A DNA stretch of 54,314 bases from Pseudorhodoplanes sp. (GTDB taxonomy: Bacteria; Pseudomonadota; Alphaproteobacteria; Rhizobiales; Xanthobacteraceae): contig JALHOD010000010.1 of the NCBI GenBank assembly GCA_022843165.1, forward strand, positions 66,343 to 120,656, written 5' to 3'. Shown in pieces: positions 40,516-49,595 of this stretch (the stretch's first letter is position 1; each line of letters begins with the position of its first letter). Both the position numbers and the translations under genes were made by a program. The notes below the pieces were generated by a model. That model was not told the DNA's origin. It was given only the letters and a program-made list of their open reading frames with translations, and ran no database searches.

Positions 40516-42719
40516 GGTGCCATCCCGCTCTCGCCCGCCGCCGCGCGCGCCGGCTGTTTGCGCGAAGCCAGCCAGGCGAGATCCAGCACCAGCGGCCGTC
40601 CGTCCTGGTCCAGCACCGGATGGCCGCGCCCATCGGCGGACGGCATCAGCACCGCGTAGCGGGATCCGCCGACCTGCAGCGGCTTCAGCTGCGCATGGCG
40701 CGAGATCGTGCGCGCCGGCAGGACGTTGCCGCGCGCGTCGATCGCGCCGCCGGAGAACGCCACATCGTCCTCGCTCAGATTGTCGATCACGTCGAGCGCG
40801 CGGCCGCGCCCGAGCATCGGCGGCAGCGGCACGCGCACGCCGTTGCGCGTCACGATCGGCCCGGTGATGTCCTCGATCGCCTTCTCGCGCAGCGACTGAT
40901 CGGGTGTCTCATACAGCGCATTGGCGCGGCCCGCGCGCGCGACCGCCACCGCTTCCGCCGCGCGCACCACGCTGTCCTGCATCTGCGCCGAGGGATACAG
41001 ATCGCCGCCGACCGTCACGGCCAGCGCCGAGCGCAGCACGTCGCCGCCCTGCTTTTCGCCCTGCGCCTTGATAAGCGCCTGGCCGTCGAGAATTTCGCGG
41101 GCGAGTGTGGGCCGCTCGATCATCACGCGGCCGGCAAAGGCGGTGACGTTGTCCTTTCCGAACACCTGCTCGATCGCCTCGTCATAGACGCCGCGCGGCA
41201 GGTTGCGCGCGAAGGCGCCGATCATCGCCGCGCGCTCGCCGGATCCGGCCTGCGCCATGCGCTCTTTCAGCGCGACCGCTTCCTGCGCCTTGAACGGCTT
41301 GGCGCTGCCGAGCCACAGCGATTGCGCGCGCAAGGCTTGCTGGCCGCGATGTGCCAGGGCGGCCGCAAAACCCGGCTCCTCCGGCGTTGCGCGCGGGTCG
41401 ATCACGACCGCGCCGGCGCGCGGATAGGCGCGCTCGAACAGCGCGACGGGCTCGCGGTCTTTCTTGTCGGCGATTTCGGCGTTGACCGCCTTCAGCGCGG
41501 TGAGCCGGCGATAGGTTTCCGGGCTGGTATCCTTGCCGGAGCGCACCGCCGCCTCGACCTGGGCGAGTTCGGCTGCGTTGACCGCCGGCGGCCGCGCATA
41601 GGCTTCGTCAATCACCGGCTTGAGCGCCAGCTGCTCGCGGATGTCGCGGGCATATTCGGCCGATTTCAGATCGCCGGTGGCGGCGGCGGCATCGGCCTTG
41701 CGCAAGGCTTCGGCAATGCGGCCGTCATCGACCGGATAACGCTCCCTGATGAGATCCAGCACCGGATCGTTGCTGCGGTCGGTCGAAGCGGCGACGCGCG
41801 CGGCATGGTCGGCGCGGGTGCGGGCGGCGGTGGCCGCGCTCGCGATCGTGGTGAGTGCGCGGTATCTGGAATGCGGCGCGGCGAATTCGGTGTCGTCCAG
41901 CTGCGCGCGCGCGGCGGCGGGATCGGTTTCAGCCTGCAGGTGCAGGCGGTCGATTTTCAGCTGGTCGGCGGCGCTGCCGGCGGCGGTGCGATACCGCTCG
42001 CGTTCGTCGGCATCGAGCAGTGGATAGTTGTTCGCGTCGGCGAGCGAGGCATAGGCGCCTTCCGGGTTTTCGCGGATCTGGCGCAACAGGTCCGCGCGCG
42101 CCAGGCCCCGGCCGGCCTGCAGCTTCATGTTCGCCGCTTCCGCCGGCGAGATCCACAGCGACGCCGCCACGCCGTCGATGTCGTTCTCCCATTCCTTCAT
42201 CACCGCCGCGCGCTCGACCGGCGACGCCGCGTTGACCGCGCGGTTTTCGTAAGCGACGCCGCGCTCGATCAGGCCGGCGCGGTTGGTGCTTTGCTCCAGG
42301 CCGAGCGCGGCCTTGCGCACATGGCCGGCCGCGGGCAATTGCGAGCGGGCAAACCAGGTCTCGAATTCCGCGGTCTTTTCCGGCCCGACGCGGAGATCCT
42401 TCATCACCTCGCCTTTCATGCGGGCGATTTCAGTGCCGAAATTCTGCGGCGCGTTCTGGAAGTCGGGATCGCGCGCAAATTTGGTTTCCAGCGCGTCGAT
42501 TTCGGTCAGCGCGCGGGTTCTGGCCTGGGCCACGCGCGTGTCCTGTTGCGCGTTTTCCAGCGCGACCGCGAAGCCCTGGCCGGCGCGGCCGAGATCCGCC
42601 GCCGCCTCGCCGATCGCGGCGCCGGCGCCGGCGAGGTTCGGCACGTCCTGCGGCTGGACGGTGAGCGCCGGCGCCTGCGGCGCGGCACTCTGCGAAAGAT
42701 ATGTGGGAGCGCGGGCCAT
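40512..42719 (-). CDS. Internal virion protein, gp15-like
   Basis: This 735-aa, almost entirely helical protein is rich in Ala/Arg/Glu and lacks Cys except none to one. It starts at ATG 42719, overlapping the stop of the gp14-like gene (TGATG). Segments such as AVALENAQQDTRVAQARTRALTEIDALETKFARDPDF and repeated heptad-like helices agree with the ejectosome tube proteins (T7 gp15) of podoviruses. It also overlaps the 976-aa gene by four bases. Assignment rests on gene order and composition; no catalytic motif is seen. Confidence 0.75.
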   Translation of the reverse strand: MARAPTYLSQSAAPQAPALTVQPQDVPNLAGAGAAIGEAAADLGRAGQGFAVALENAQQDTRVAQARTRALTEIDALETKFARDPDFQNAPQNFGTEIARMKGEVMKDLRVGPEKTAEFETWFARSQLPAAGHVRKAALGLEQSTNRAGLIERGVAYENRAVNAASPVERAAVMKEWENDIDGVAASLWISPAEAANMKLQAGRGLARADLLRQIRENPEGAYASLADANNYPLLDADERERYRTAAGSAADQLKIDRLHLQAETDPAAARAQLDDTEFAAPHSRYRALTTIASAATAARTRADHAARVAASTDRSNDPVLDLIRERYPVDDGRIAEALRKADAAAATGDLKSAEYARDIREQLALKPVIDEAYARPPAVNAAELAQVEAAVRSGKDTSPETYRRLTALKAVNAEIADKKDREPVALFERAYPRAGAVVIDPRATPEEPGFAAALAHRGQQALRAQSLWLGSAKPFKAQEAVALKERMAQAGSGERAAMIGAFARNLPRGVYDEAIEQVFGKDNVTAFAGRVMIERPTLAREILDGQALIKAQGEKQGGDVLRSALAVTVGGDLYPSAQMQDSVVRAAEAVAVARAGRANALYETPDQSLREKAIEDITGPIVTRNGVRVPLPPMLGRGRALDVIDNLSEDDVAFSGGAIDARGNVLPARTISRHAQLKPLQVGGSRYAVLMPSADGRGHPVLDQDGRPLVLDLAWLASRKQPARAAAGESGMAP

Positions 42720-43339
42720 CAGCGCAGCCCCGCGTCGAAGTTGAGCAGGAACGGATCGGCCGATGCATCATAGGCCGGGCCGGATGTCTTGCCGCTGTCG
42801 AAGCCGCCCGACAGGCCCGCCCATTTGGTCGCGCCGGTGAGCAGCGCGGTGCCGGCGCCGAACAGGCCGGACACCAGCGCGGCGGTCGATTTTTCCAGTT
42901 CGGCGATTTCGGTGAAGGCCGAGGCGGACGCCTTGCCGATCGTGGAGGCGACACGCGCCTGCGCGTCCGCCGCCTCCAGCGCCCCGCGCGCGCGGATCAG
43001 CCCGGCATCGACCTCGCCCTGCGCGGCGGTGAAGCCCGCCAGCAGCAAAGGCGAGCCGGTGGACGGGTCGATGTTGTTGGCGGCGAAATGCGCGGTCTGG
43101 CCGCCGATCACGCGCTCGACCTGGCTCAACAACCGCGAGCTCTCGAAGGCGGACCGCTGCAGGGCAAAGTCACCCTTGAGCCCTTCGGTTTCCGCGTTCT
43201 TGAGCAGGATCTCGGTATTGCCGCGCGCGATCTGCGCGGAGATCCTGTGCGCGGACGACGATGAAAACCCGCGATACATATTGCCGGCGACGCCCAGCGT
43301 CGATGAGCCCAGGCCGATCATTTGCGTGATGTCGCACAT
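42719..43339 (-). CDS. Small internal virion protein, gp14-like
   Basis: This 206-aa protein starts at ATG 43339, coupled to tail tubular B (TGATG). It opens with MCDITQMIGLGSSTLGVAGN, a Gly-rich hydrophobic segment, followed by long helices (SAQIARGNTEILLKNAETEGLKGDFALQRSAF, GEVDAGLIRARGALEAADAQARVAS) and a C-terminal Gly-rich hydrophobic patch (AALVSGLFGAGTALLTGA). Size, order and the two membrane-active ends match T7 gp14, which forms the outer-membrane pore of the ejection apparatus. Its first residues resemble those of the small protein at 51536-51865. Confidence 0.75.
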   Translation of the reverse strand: MCDITQMIGLGSSTLGVAGNMYRGFSSSSAHRISAQIARGNTEILLKNAETEGLKGDFALQRSAFESSRLLSQVERVIGGQTAHFAANNIDPSTGSPLLLAGFTAAQGEVDAGLIRARGALEAADAQARVASTIGKASASAFTEIAELEKSTAALVSGLFGAGTALLTGATKWAGLSGGFDSGKTSGPAYDASADPFLLNFDAGLR

Positions 43340-45987
43340 CAGCCGGTCTCCAGCACATCGAGTTCCGGCGACAGGCCGGTGAGGGTGAACGGCATGGTGT
43401 CGTCGCCGCCCACCTCGATCACGGCATGCGTCGCCGCCTCGCATTCGATCGGACCATGCACATAGGTGCCGGTGCGCAGCGCGATCGGCGTGCCCTTCTT
43501 CTTGCCGCCGGTCGGATGCAGCATGTGTTTCTCGCCGCCGTTGCAACGGACATAGCCGCCGGCGGCATGCACCACGTCCAGCACGACATGATGCACGGTC
43601 TTTTGATCGCCCTTGGTGGATCCCGCCTGGGTGTTGAGATCGAACGCAAGCGACACCGCTTTCCAGGCGATCGGCAGACCGATCACGACATCCGATGCCG
43701 CGCGCGGCAGGGCCACGTTGCCGTTCTCCGGCACGATCTGACGCGGCCGCATGGCGCCGTCCGCGTGAATGGCGACTTCTTGGCCGATCAGGTGCGGCAC
43801 CGCGAATGTCGTCGCCGGCGCGCCCTGATAGCGCAGCCCGCAATCCACAAACCAGGCGCCTTCGGCGGTCGGCGCATCGTCATCGGCCGGCTCGAAAAAG
43901 TCGGTCAGGATCTCGCTGTAGCGTTTGGTCTCGCCGGCGATCGTGCGCCGCACGATGAAATGAACCTCCGTCACGCTTTCGTCGGCGGACGGCGCGCAGA
44001 CCACGTCCTCGACATAGCCGTTGGTCATCGGGTGGCGATGCAGCGCCAGAACCTTTTCCTCCGGGTCGAAGGTCAAGCCGCGCAGATCTCCGTTCTCGCA
44101 CCAGATCCAGGCGAGCCGGTTGGGGTCGCGCTGGAACGCGATGCCCTGCGCCTTGCCTTTCAGGATGTGGCGCGCGGCCTTGGTGATTTCGACGACATCG
44201 AGAGACGATGTGTCGTCATCGAAGCGCACGAAATGCAGGCGTCGTTTGGAGCGGCCGATGGTGAGCGCGCCGCCATCGACCACGGCCGGCACATGCGCGG
44301 CCGAGCCCTCGTTTTTTTTCGGGCGCAGGCTGAAATTGTCGATCGTGATGGCTTCGTACAGGCTCGCCGGCCGGCCGATCCATTCGCTGTCGCGCAGGCC
44401 CAGCACCAGCGCGCCGCCGCCGGACAAGACCCATTCGATGTCGGGCAGCGATCCGTCCTGCGAACGCAGCGCGACCGCCAGCGCGCTGTCGGGATCGCCG
44501 GCGATTTCCTCGACCGAATACAGATCCGAGGGCCGGGTCAGCCACAGGCGGTTGCCGCGCGCGAACAGCAGCCGGCCGTCATGCAGATAGATGCGGTCGG
44601 GGAAACCTTCATCGGCCGTCCAGGCCGGCGGCCACCAGCGATAGGTGTCGCGCTGCGTCACCGAGAGCGGCAGATGCAGAAGCACATCGGCGGTCGCGTT
44701 CTGTTCGTCGGTGACGGCCGTGATGCGGACGAAACCGTAATCGCGGCTCTGGTAGCGCCAGGACACGCCGCCGGTGCCGGACAGAACATCGCCCTCGTCA
44801 TGCGTGGGCGGGTTGCTTCCGCTGTTGCCGGCCGTGATGACCTGATAGATGCGGCCCTGCCAGCGGCGCAGAACGGCGGTCGATGACGAATAATTCTGGA
44901 ATACGACCTCGCGCACGTCGATGAATATCTGGAAGGAGCCGCCGCCATCGTAAACGTTGTGATGGCGCGCGGTGATCCAGATGTGATTGTAGGAGGTGAG
45001 CGCGTTGTTGGAGACCAGGTTGAACGAGGTGACGCCCGCTCCCACGGTCAGTTCGCACAGCAGATCGCCCACGGACGCGCTGGCCGGCGCCGTCCCGGCC
45101 TTGCCGCGCAACTCCCACACCGTGTTCCACGATATGCCGACATCGAGCGTGACTTGCGCGCGCGCCACCGCCGAAGCCGCCGCCAGCGACTTTCCGGCAT
45201 GGACCTTCTCGCCGGTGAGCGGGTTGGCGCGGCCGACCGTGCCGGCATTGCCGTCGAACATCGCCGCCAACCCGCTCAACAGGTTGAAGTTGCCGAAATT
45301 CGACGACCCGGAATAGCTGATATTGGAAAAGGTCAGCGCGATCGTCTCGTTCACGGTCCACAGCGGAACAAAGGTCAGGTCAACCTCGTCCAGCCGCAAC
45401 GGCTTCCCCACATGCGCGGCGGTGAAATAGTTGAAGCCGCTGGTGAGCGTGACGGCGCCGATCTGCGCGCTGGCGCGCATGGTCTTTGCCGTATCGAGGT
45501 TCTGGTCGCCGACCGGCCCGTTCGTCGGCTGATATTCCGCCAGCACCCAATCGTCGTGATCGTTGCGGGTGATGGTGCGCGGGGCGTGGCCGGCGCAGAC
45601 CACGAACATCACATTGCCGACCGACACCGCGCGCAGGTTGGGCAGATCCGCTTCCGCCCAGGGAATGTCGATCTCGTAGGGATCCGCGCCATCCAGCACA
45701 TAGCCGCCGTCGCGCTTCACGCGCATCTTGCCGCCGTTGAACACCAGCACATAGGTGTCGCCGGCGGTATAGCGGAAGGTCCATTGCTTGCCGCGCTGGC
45801 TTTGCGTCCTGAGCGGCAACTGAAAGCGGGTGCCGCCGCGCCGCGCCAGGCCGCCCTCCATCAGCACGACTGCGTTTTCCAGCCGCGCCAGCCCGGACTG
45901 GTTGCGCGCCAGATTTTGCCGCGCATGCAGAACCGGCCCGATCTCGCCGGAGGAGAACTTGGTTTTTTCGGCTAGCGCCTCGATCAT
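43339..45987 (-). CDS. Tail tubular protein B (nozzle)
   Basis: This 882-aa protein is assigned from ATG 45987; the frame upstream overlaps tail tubular A and is not coding. The N-terminal part (FSSGEIGPVLHARQNLARNQSGLARLENAVVLMEGGLARRGGTRF) is the conserved opening of podoviral nozzle proteins, which begin with the platform and a description of one ring subunit. Next come beta-propeller-like segments (TYVLVFNGGKMRVKRDGGYVL, YLHDGRLLFARGNRLWLT, LVLGLRDSEWIG, LAWIWCENGDLRGLTFDPEEKVLALHRHPM). It would form the hexameric end of the short tail. Confidence 0.88.
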   Translation of the reverse strand: MIEALAEKTKFSSGEIGPVLHARQNLARNQSGLARLENAVVLMEGGLARRGGTRFQLPLRTQSQRGKQWTFRYTAGDTYVLVFNGGKMRVKRDGGYVLDGADPYEIDIPWAEADLPNLRAVSVGNVMFVVCAGHAPRTITRNDHDDWVLAEYQPTNGPVGDQNLDTAKTMRASAQIGAVTLTSGFNYFTAAHVGKPLRLDEVDLTFVPLWTVNETIALTFSNISYSGSSNFGNFNLLSGLAAMFDGNAGTVGRANPLTGEKVHAGKSLAAASAVARAQVTLDVGISWNTVWELRGKAGTAPASASVGDLLCELTVGAGVTSFNLVSNNALTSYNHIWITARHHNVYDGGGSFQIFIDVREVVFQNYSSSTAVLRRWQGRIYQVITAGNSGSNPPTHDEGDVLSGTGGVSWRYQSRDYGFVRITAVTDEQNATADVLLHLPLSVTQRDTYRWWPPAWTADEGFPDRIYLHDGRLLFARGNRLWLTRPSDLYSVEEIAGDPDSALAVALRSQDGSLPDIEWVLSGGGALVLGLRDSEWIGRPASLYEAITIDNFSLRPKKNEGSAAHVPAVVDGGALTIGRSKRRLHFVRFDDDTSSLDVVEITKAARHILKGKAQGIAFQRDPNRLAWIWCENGDLRGLTFDPEEKVLALHRHPMTNGYVEDVVCAPSADESVTEVHFIVRRTIAGETKRYSEILTDFFEPADDDAPTAEGAWFVDCGLRYQGAPATTFAVPHLIGQEVAIHADGAMRPRQIVPENGNVALPRAASDVVIGLPIAWKAVSLAFDLNTQAGSTKGDQKTVHHVVLDVVHAAGGYVRCNGGEKHMLHPTGGKKKGTPIALRTGTYVHGPIECEAATHAVIEVGGDDTMPFTLTGLSPELDVLETG

Positions 45988-46018
45988 GACGCATCCAAAT
46001 GTTTGCAGGATGCGCGCG

Positions 46019-46618
46019 TCATCTGCGCCTCGCGGCGATCCAGCTGGTGCTTTTCGAGATCGCGCCGCGCGCCTTTTCCTTGCTGTCGGTTCTTGCGGCG
46101 TCGTTGAGGCTGTCGCGCGCGGCCGCGCGCAGATCCGCAATGATGTTCTTGTTCTTGGCGATCGTCGGCGCGGCGCGCGCGGCGAGCGCAAACTCGAACG
46201 CGATCAGCAGCTGCGCGTCCCACAAGGCCGGCGAGACGATGCGCCTCGAATAGCAGACCAGCGGCGCGGTCGAGGTGGTGACCAGGATCATCGCCTCCTC
46301 GGCGCCCTCGGCGGCTTCCACCGCCCATTCGTCCTCGGCGAGATCCGCGACCGAGCGCACGCGCAGGCAATCGGACGGCATGCGATAGCGGTTTTTCAGC
46401 GGCCCGGTGCTTTCGCCGGCCTCCGGCGACGGCTCGATCCAGGCCGTGCAGCAGTTCCAGTCCTTCGCGCGCTGGATCTGGTCGCGCACGTCGCCGAAGG
46501 CGCGGCGCAGGGTTTTTGCCTTGTGCGTGGCCTCGGTGAGATTGCCAATCGGCGGCTCTCCCATGTGGGAGAGCGCGCCGTTGGCGGCGGCCGTTTCGGT
46601 GCCGGCACGCGCGGTCAT
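46019..46618 (-). CDS. Tail tubular protein A (gatekeeper/adaptor)
   Basis: This 199-aa protein has features of the T7 gp11 family: an early ALSHMGEPPIGNLTEATHKAKTLRRAFGDVRDQIQRAKDWNCC region (loss of stop-length helices followed by the conserved WN/CC), PSDCLRVRSVADL and CYSRRIVSPALWDAQLLIAFEFALAARAAP. Twelve subunits would sit between portal and nozzle. The Arg-rich C-terminus ends at 46019, 31 bp before tail tubular B. AGTAGGG upstream serves as Shine-Dalgarno. Confidence 0.87.
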   Translation of the reverse strand: MTARAGTETAAANGALSHMGEPPIGNLTEATHKAKTLRRAFGDVRDQIQRAKDWNCCTAWIEPSPEAGESTGPLKNRYRMPSDCLRVRSVADLAEDEWAVEAAEGAEEAMILVTTSTAPLVCYSRRIVSPALWDAQLLIAFEFALAARAAPTIAKNKNIIADLRAAARDSLNDAARTDSKEKARGAISKSTSWIAARRR

Positions 46619-46624
46619 GGCGCC

Positions 46625-47101
46625 CTACTTCTTGATGAAGTCGAGCATCATGGTGATGTAGCTGTCGGCGGTGGATGCCGCCTTCATGGTGCCGACCAGG
46701 TCATAGACGCGGCCGGGATCGCGGCTCAGGGCTATAATTTCCCAGAGCCGCTTGGCGTAGTTGTCGGCGGTGATGGCCGCGATCGGCGACTTGGTGCCGG
46801 CCGAGGTCAGGTTGAGGCCGTTGGCGAGGCCGTCGAGCGTGACGAGATCGCCGCGATATTCCAGGCCCAGATCGTAGTCGGCCAGCGTGGTGATCGAGCC
46901 GTGATACAGCAGCGAACGCGGGTCGATGATCGCGTGCGAGGGGATCTGGCCGAAATAATGCTTGGAATTGGCGCTGTCGCCGTTGGCGACAGCAATCGTG
47001 CTGACGATGTTGCGCGGCCGGCCTTCGGCGAACACCGCCTGGTGGTCCGACAGATTGGCGAGGTTGCGATAACCTGCGCCGTATTTTGTGACTTCACCCA
47101 T
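46625..47101 (-). CDS. Phage virion-associated protein between capsid and tail genes
   Basis: This 158-aa protein starts at ATG 47101, chosen because CAGGAGAG precedes it; the frame upstream is a poor match to coding. It contains GAGYRNLANLSDHQAVFAEGRPRNIVSTI, ADYDLGLEYRGDLVTLDGLANGLNL and a C-terminal helix. No membrane segment or catalytic motif is seen. In comparable podoviruses this slot holds a head decoration or head-completion protein. I do not recognise the family securely. Confidence 0.78.
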   Translation of the reverse strand: MGEVTKYGAGYRNLANLSDHQAVFAEGRPRNIVSTIAVANGDSANSKHYFGQIPSHAIIDPRSLLYHGSITTLADYDLGLEYRGDLVTLDGLANGLNLTSAGTKSPIAAITADNYAKRLWEIIALSRDPGRVYDLVGTMKAASTADSYITMMLDFIKK

Positions 47102-47191
47102 GTTGCTCTCCTGGTTTCGGTTAAATCCGACGCTGCGCGCGCTTGCCGCCTGCGGCATTCGCGCCACTCAACCCACAACGCAGTCCGAAGG

Positions 47192-47215
47192 CCCGCCGCG
47201 CTTGCGCGCGGCGGG
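47192..47215 (-). terminator. Strong hairpin with GCAA tetraloop after the capsid gene
   Basis: On the minus strand a 10-bp perfect stem CCCGCCGCGC / GCGCGGCGGG closes a GCAA (GNRA) loop, 9 bp after the capsid stop. No T tract follows. Like the terminator after T7 gene 10, it may limit read-through or protect the capsid mRNA 3' end. Confidence 0.6.
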
Positions 47216-47224
47216 TGTGTCCGG

Positions 47225-48118
47225 TCAGGACGGGATCTTGTTGAGGATCTTGACGACCTTCTCGTCCTCAAGACGGGTCGCGCCGAGCCATTCCTCCATG
47301 TAGCACTGCTCACGGAATTTCTTGGCCGGGTTCGGCGCCGATCGCACATCCAGGGGGGCAAACCGCCCCCATGCCATGCCCGACTTGCACCACAACGCCG
47401 CCGTCGAAGTGGAGGCGGTGTTGGCGACGCGCTTGGTGGTGTGGATCGGAATGCCGAGGATCGACTTGACGCGCTTCTCCTCGATCACCGCCTTGTCGCG
47501 ATAGTCCTTCGACACGAAAATGATGTCGTCGTAGAGCTGGCGGTTCTCGGTCGGATCGAGCGCCAGATGCACTTCCTCCTCATCGAGATCAATGTCGGAA
47601 TTCTCGAAATGCATGAAGCCGTCGAGGATCTTGGCGACGTTCATGCCGACATCGGTGGCGCTGTCGGAGGAGCCGACCGTCACCGCGACGGTCTGGCCGG
47701 CCCATGCGGAATTGCTGGTGGCGCCCTGCTTGCCGATGATGCGGACCCCGAACAGGGCGGCCGCCATGATGACGTTGCGGCCGCGCACCAGCGTGGACGC
47801 GCCCGCCTGCACATACGGCGACTTGTAATCGGTGAGCGCCTTGATCTGATCTTCCTTCTCGATCAGCTTGCCCCATTCGATGTGACGCGGCACGCACCAG
47901 ACCGGCTCGTGGCTCGCCTCGACATCGGGGGTGTCGCCGCCGCGCGGGCCGTCGATAATGGCTTCCATCGCGCCGAGAATATCGACCATCTGCATGATCT
48001 CGCCGTTGAGCGAGGGGTCGAACATGAAGGCGTTGTCGAACTGCGCTTTCTTCTCCTGCACCGCCATGATGACGTTCTCGCGATACGTCACGCGGTGGGT
48101 GTCTGTAACCGGACCCAT
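47225..48118 (-). CDS. Major capsid protein
   Basis: This 297-aa protein is preceded by CAGGAGC eight bases before ATG 48118. The N-terminus (VTDTHRVTYRENVIMAVQEKKAQFDNAFMFDPSLNGEIMQMVD) and the loop TPDVEASHEPVWCVPRHIEWGKLIEKEDQIKALTDYKSPYVQAGASTLVRG are the E-loop and spine of an HK97-type coat protein of the podoviral phage-capsid-3 group. It then continues with GVRIIGKQGATSN and DEEEVHLALDPTENRQLYDDIIF. It follows the scaffold region, as expected. It has an intergenic leader with a promoter-like motif upstream and a strong hairpin downstream, fitting the most highly expressed gene. Confidence 0.88.
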   Translation of the reverse strand: MGPVTDTHRVTYRENVIMAVQEKKAQFDNAFMFDPSLNGEIMQMVDILGAMEAIIDGPRGGDTPDVEASHEPVWCVPRHIEWGKLIEKEDQIKALTDYKSPYVQAGASTLVRGRNVIMAAALFGVRIIGKQGATSNSAWAGQTVAVTVGSSDSATDVGMNVAKILDGFMHFENSDIDLDEEEVHLALDPTENRQLYDDIIFVSKDYRDKAVIEEKRVKSILGIPIHTTKRVANTASTSTAALWCKSGMAWGRFAPLDVRSAPNPAKKFREQCYMEEWLGATRLEDEKVVKILNKIPS

Positions 48119-48375
48119 GATGAGCTCCTGATCGCGCGCGGCGGCTCGCGGCCGTCCGGCGCCTGTTGCGTTGATGGTCAGGGTTGCTCGGCCGGGTTGC
48201 GGCTGCGGATGCAGCGGGTCCGTCCTGCCGTTTAGCGCCTGGGTGGGCGGCGCGGCTTTCGCGCGGGTCAGCCGGGTCCGTCAGCGACGGGTTGCGGGCA
48301 GAAGCAAGCTAGACCGGCATTGGCGCCGTCAATCGTTCGGCGGGCGAGGCAATGTTGCCCCACCCGCCGTATCGC
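48119..48375 (-). promoter_or_regulatory. Leader region of the capsid gene
   Basis: This 257-bp gap holds no gene that I can support. It contains the ACGATTGACG motif at 48327-48336 (minus strand) followed 17 bases later by GCTTGC or CTAGCT, and the capsid Shine-Dalgarno near 48127-48131. A capsid-specific promoter here would explain the gap in an otherwise tightly packed module. Confidence 0.45.
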
Positions 48376-48675
48376 TTAATCCGTGAAGGCGCCGGCGCAA
48401 TCGGCGCGCACCGCCTGCACGAACGCGCCGGCGCGGAACTCGAACTGCCATCCGTCGCTGTCATGCTTGCCATCGGCGATGTCGAAGGTCTTGCCGGCAA
48501 AGCGATCGCTGGCGCTCGCCGGATAGACGCCGCCGGCGGCCGCCGCCGGCAGATCCCTGACGAAGCCGCGCGCAAAGGACGCGACGCCGCCGGCGATCGG
48601 AGCCGGCTTCTTGGTCGCGACGGCCGCCTTCGCCGGCGCTGCCTTTGTCGATTTCGCTTTTTTCCTGGGGGCCAT
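48376..48675 (-). CDS. Small basic phage protein with histone-H1-like N-terminus
   Basis: This 99-aa protein has AGGAGGG directly before ATG 48675. The first 30 residues are Lys/Ala/Pro-rich (KKAKSTKAAPAKAAVATKK), like histone H1 tails. The rest is a small mixed domain (DLPAAAAGGVYPASASDRFAGKTFDIADGKHDSDGWQFEF). It is located between scaffold and capsid. It may be a head-decoration or DNA-packaging-associated protein; no family is recognised. Confidence 0.75.
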   Translation of the reverse strand: MAPRKKAKSTKAAPAKAAVATKKPAPIAGGVASFARGFVRDLPAAAAGGVYPASASDRFAGKTFDIADGKHDSDGWQFEFRAGAFVQAVRADCAGAFTD

Positions 48676-48715
48676 CGCGCCCTCCTCTCTGCTGGTTGCG
48701 GGTCGGACGGCGCGG

Positions 48716-49594
48716 TTACGCCGCCTGTTTCTTTTCGGCGGCGGCCAGGCGCTCGGTCAGCTTTCGCCACTCGGCATTCACGGCCGCATGCTGCGCATGC
48801 ATCGGGTCGCTCATCGCGCGGCGCTTGTTCTCGTCCGCCTTGAACGCATTCATGCTGGCGCGGATGCCCTCGATCGAGGCCGGCAAAATGTTGTTGCTGT
48901 TGTTGTCGGGGTCGATCAGCCTGTCCTCGCCAAGTTTCTCGCCGAGCGCGGCGAACATCTTGAGCAGACGCGGCGCGCCGACCAGCTTTTCAAGTTCGCT
49001 GGCGTCGTCCACGCCGATGCCGAGCGCGGACGCGGTGCGCTTTGCGATTTCTTCCTTGCGCTGATAATCGTCCTTCCACTCGGCCTGCAGCGCGGTCTTG
49101 AGTTCCTGCGATTTCAGCGCGCCGCTGGCCTTGGTCTCGCCGAGCCGCTGCTTGACGAAGCCGAGCATTTCATCGTGCAGCGCCTGCGCCTGCGGCAGCG
49201 GTACGCGATGCTTGTGCGCGGCGGTGCGGAAGGTGTCCCACAGCTGGCCGTCATACTCGAAGCCGAGATCCTTCTTGGCGTTGTCGTCCAGCGCCTTGAA
49301 CTGATACTCCTCCGGCTTTTCCTTCCAGCCGAGTTCCTTCCAGCCGCCCCATTCGTTGATCTTGCCGTCCGCCGGCCGCTCGAACACGTTGCGCGACGAC
49401 GCCATGCGATGGCTTTCGCGCGCGGTCTGGAACGCCGCGTTGGGGTCGGGGAATTTGCGCTCCTCGATGAAGGCGACGTTCTCGGGCGCCAGGTTCAGCG
49501 ACTTGTACCAGGGCTCGCCGCCGCCGTTTCCGCCGCCTGTGCCCTCGCCTTCGCGCGCCACGGATGACAGCAACAGATTTCGCCATTTCAGCAT
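48716..49594 (-). CDS. Capsid scaffolding protein
   Basis: This 292-aa protein starts at ATG 49594 (GGGAGAG upstream), overlapping by one base region the stop of the preceding gene. The N-terminus is Gly-rich and flexible. Most of the remainder is charged and helical (LGETKASGALKSQELKTALQAEWKDDYQRKEEIAKRTASALGIG, RRAMSDPMHAQHAAVNAEWRKLTERLAAAEKKQAA), ending in a basic coiled helix that would bind coat protein. This composition and the place between portal and capsid identify a scaffold. Confidence 0.82.
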   Translation of the reverse strand: MLKWRNLLLSSVAREGEGTGGGNGGGEPWYKSLNLAPENVAFIEERKFPDPNAAFQTARESHRMASSRNVFERPADGKINEWGGWKELGWKEKPEEYQFKALDDNAKKDLGFEYDGQLWDTFRTAAHKHRVPLPQAQALHDEMLGFVKQRLGETKASGALKSQELKTALQAEWKDDYQRKEEIAKRTASALGIGVDDASELEKLVGAPRLLKMFAALGEKLGEDRLIDPDNNSNNILPASIEGIRASMNAFKADENKRRAMSDPMHAQHAAVNAEWRKLTERLAAAEKKQAA

Positions 49595-49595
49595 T

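Noticed and set aside
40620-42773. Long plus-strand open frame (717 codons) opposite the gp15-like gene
   Set aside because: It is antisense to a well-supported gene. Its Arg/Gly/His-rich translation is typical of high-GC antisense frames, and there is no ribosome binding site or recognisable motif.
43426-44886. Plus-strand frame opposite tail tubular protein B
   Set aside because: It is an antisense shadow caused by G/C third positions; the minus-strand gene has clear nozzle-protein features.
45984-46370. Minus-strand frame between tail tubular A and B
   Set aside because: Mostly a frame-shifted shadow of tail tubular A with Arg/Gly-rich content.
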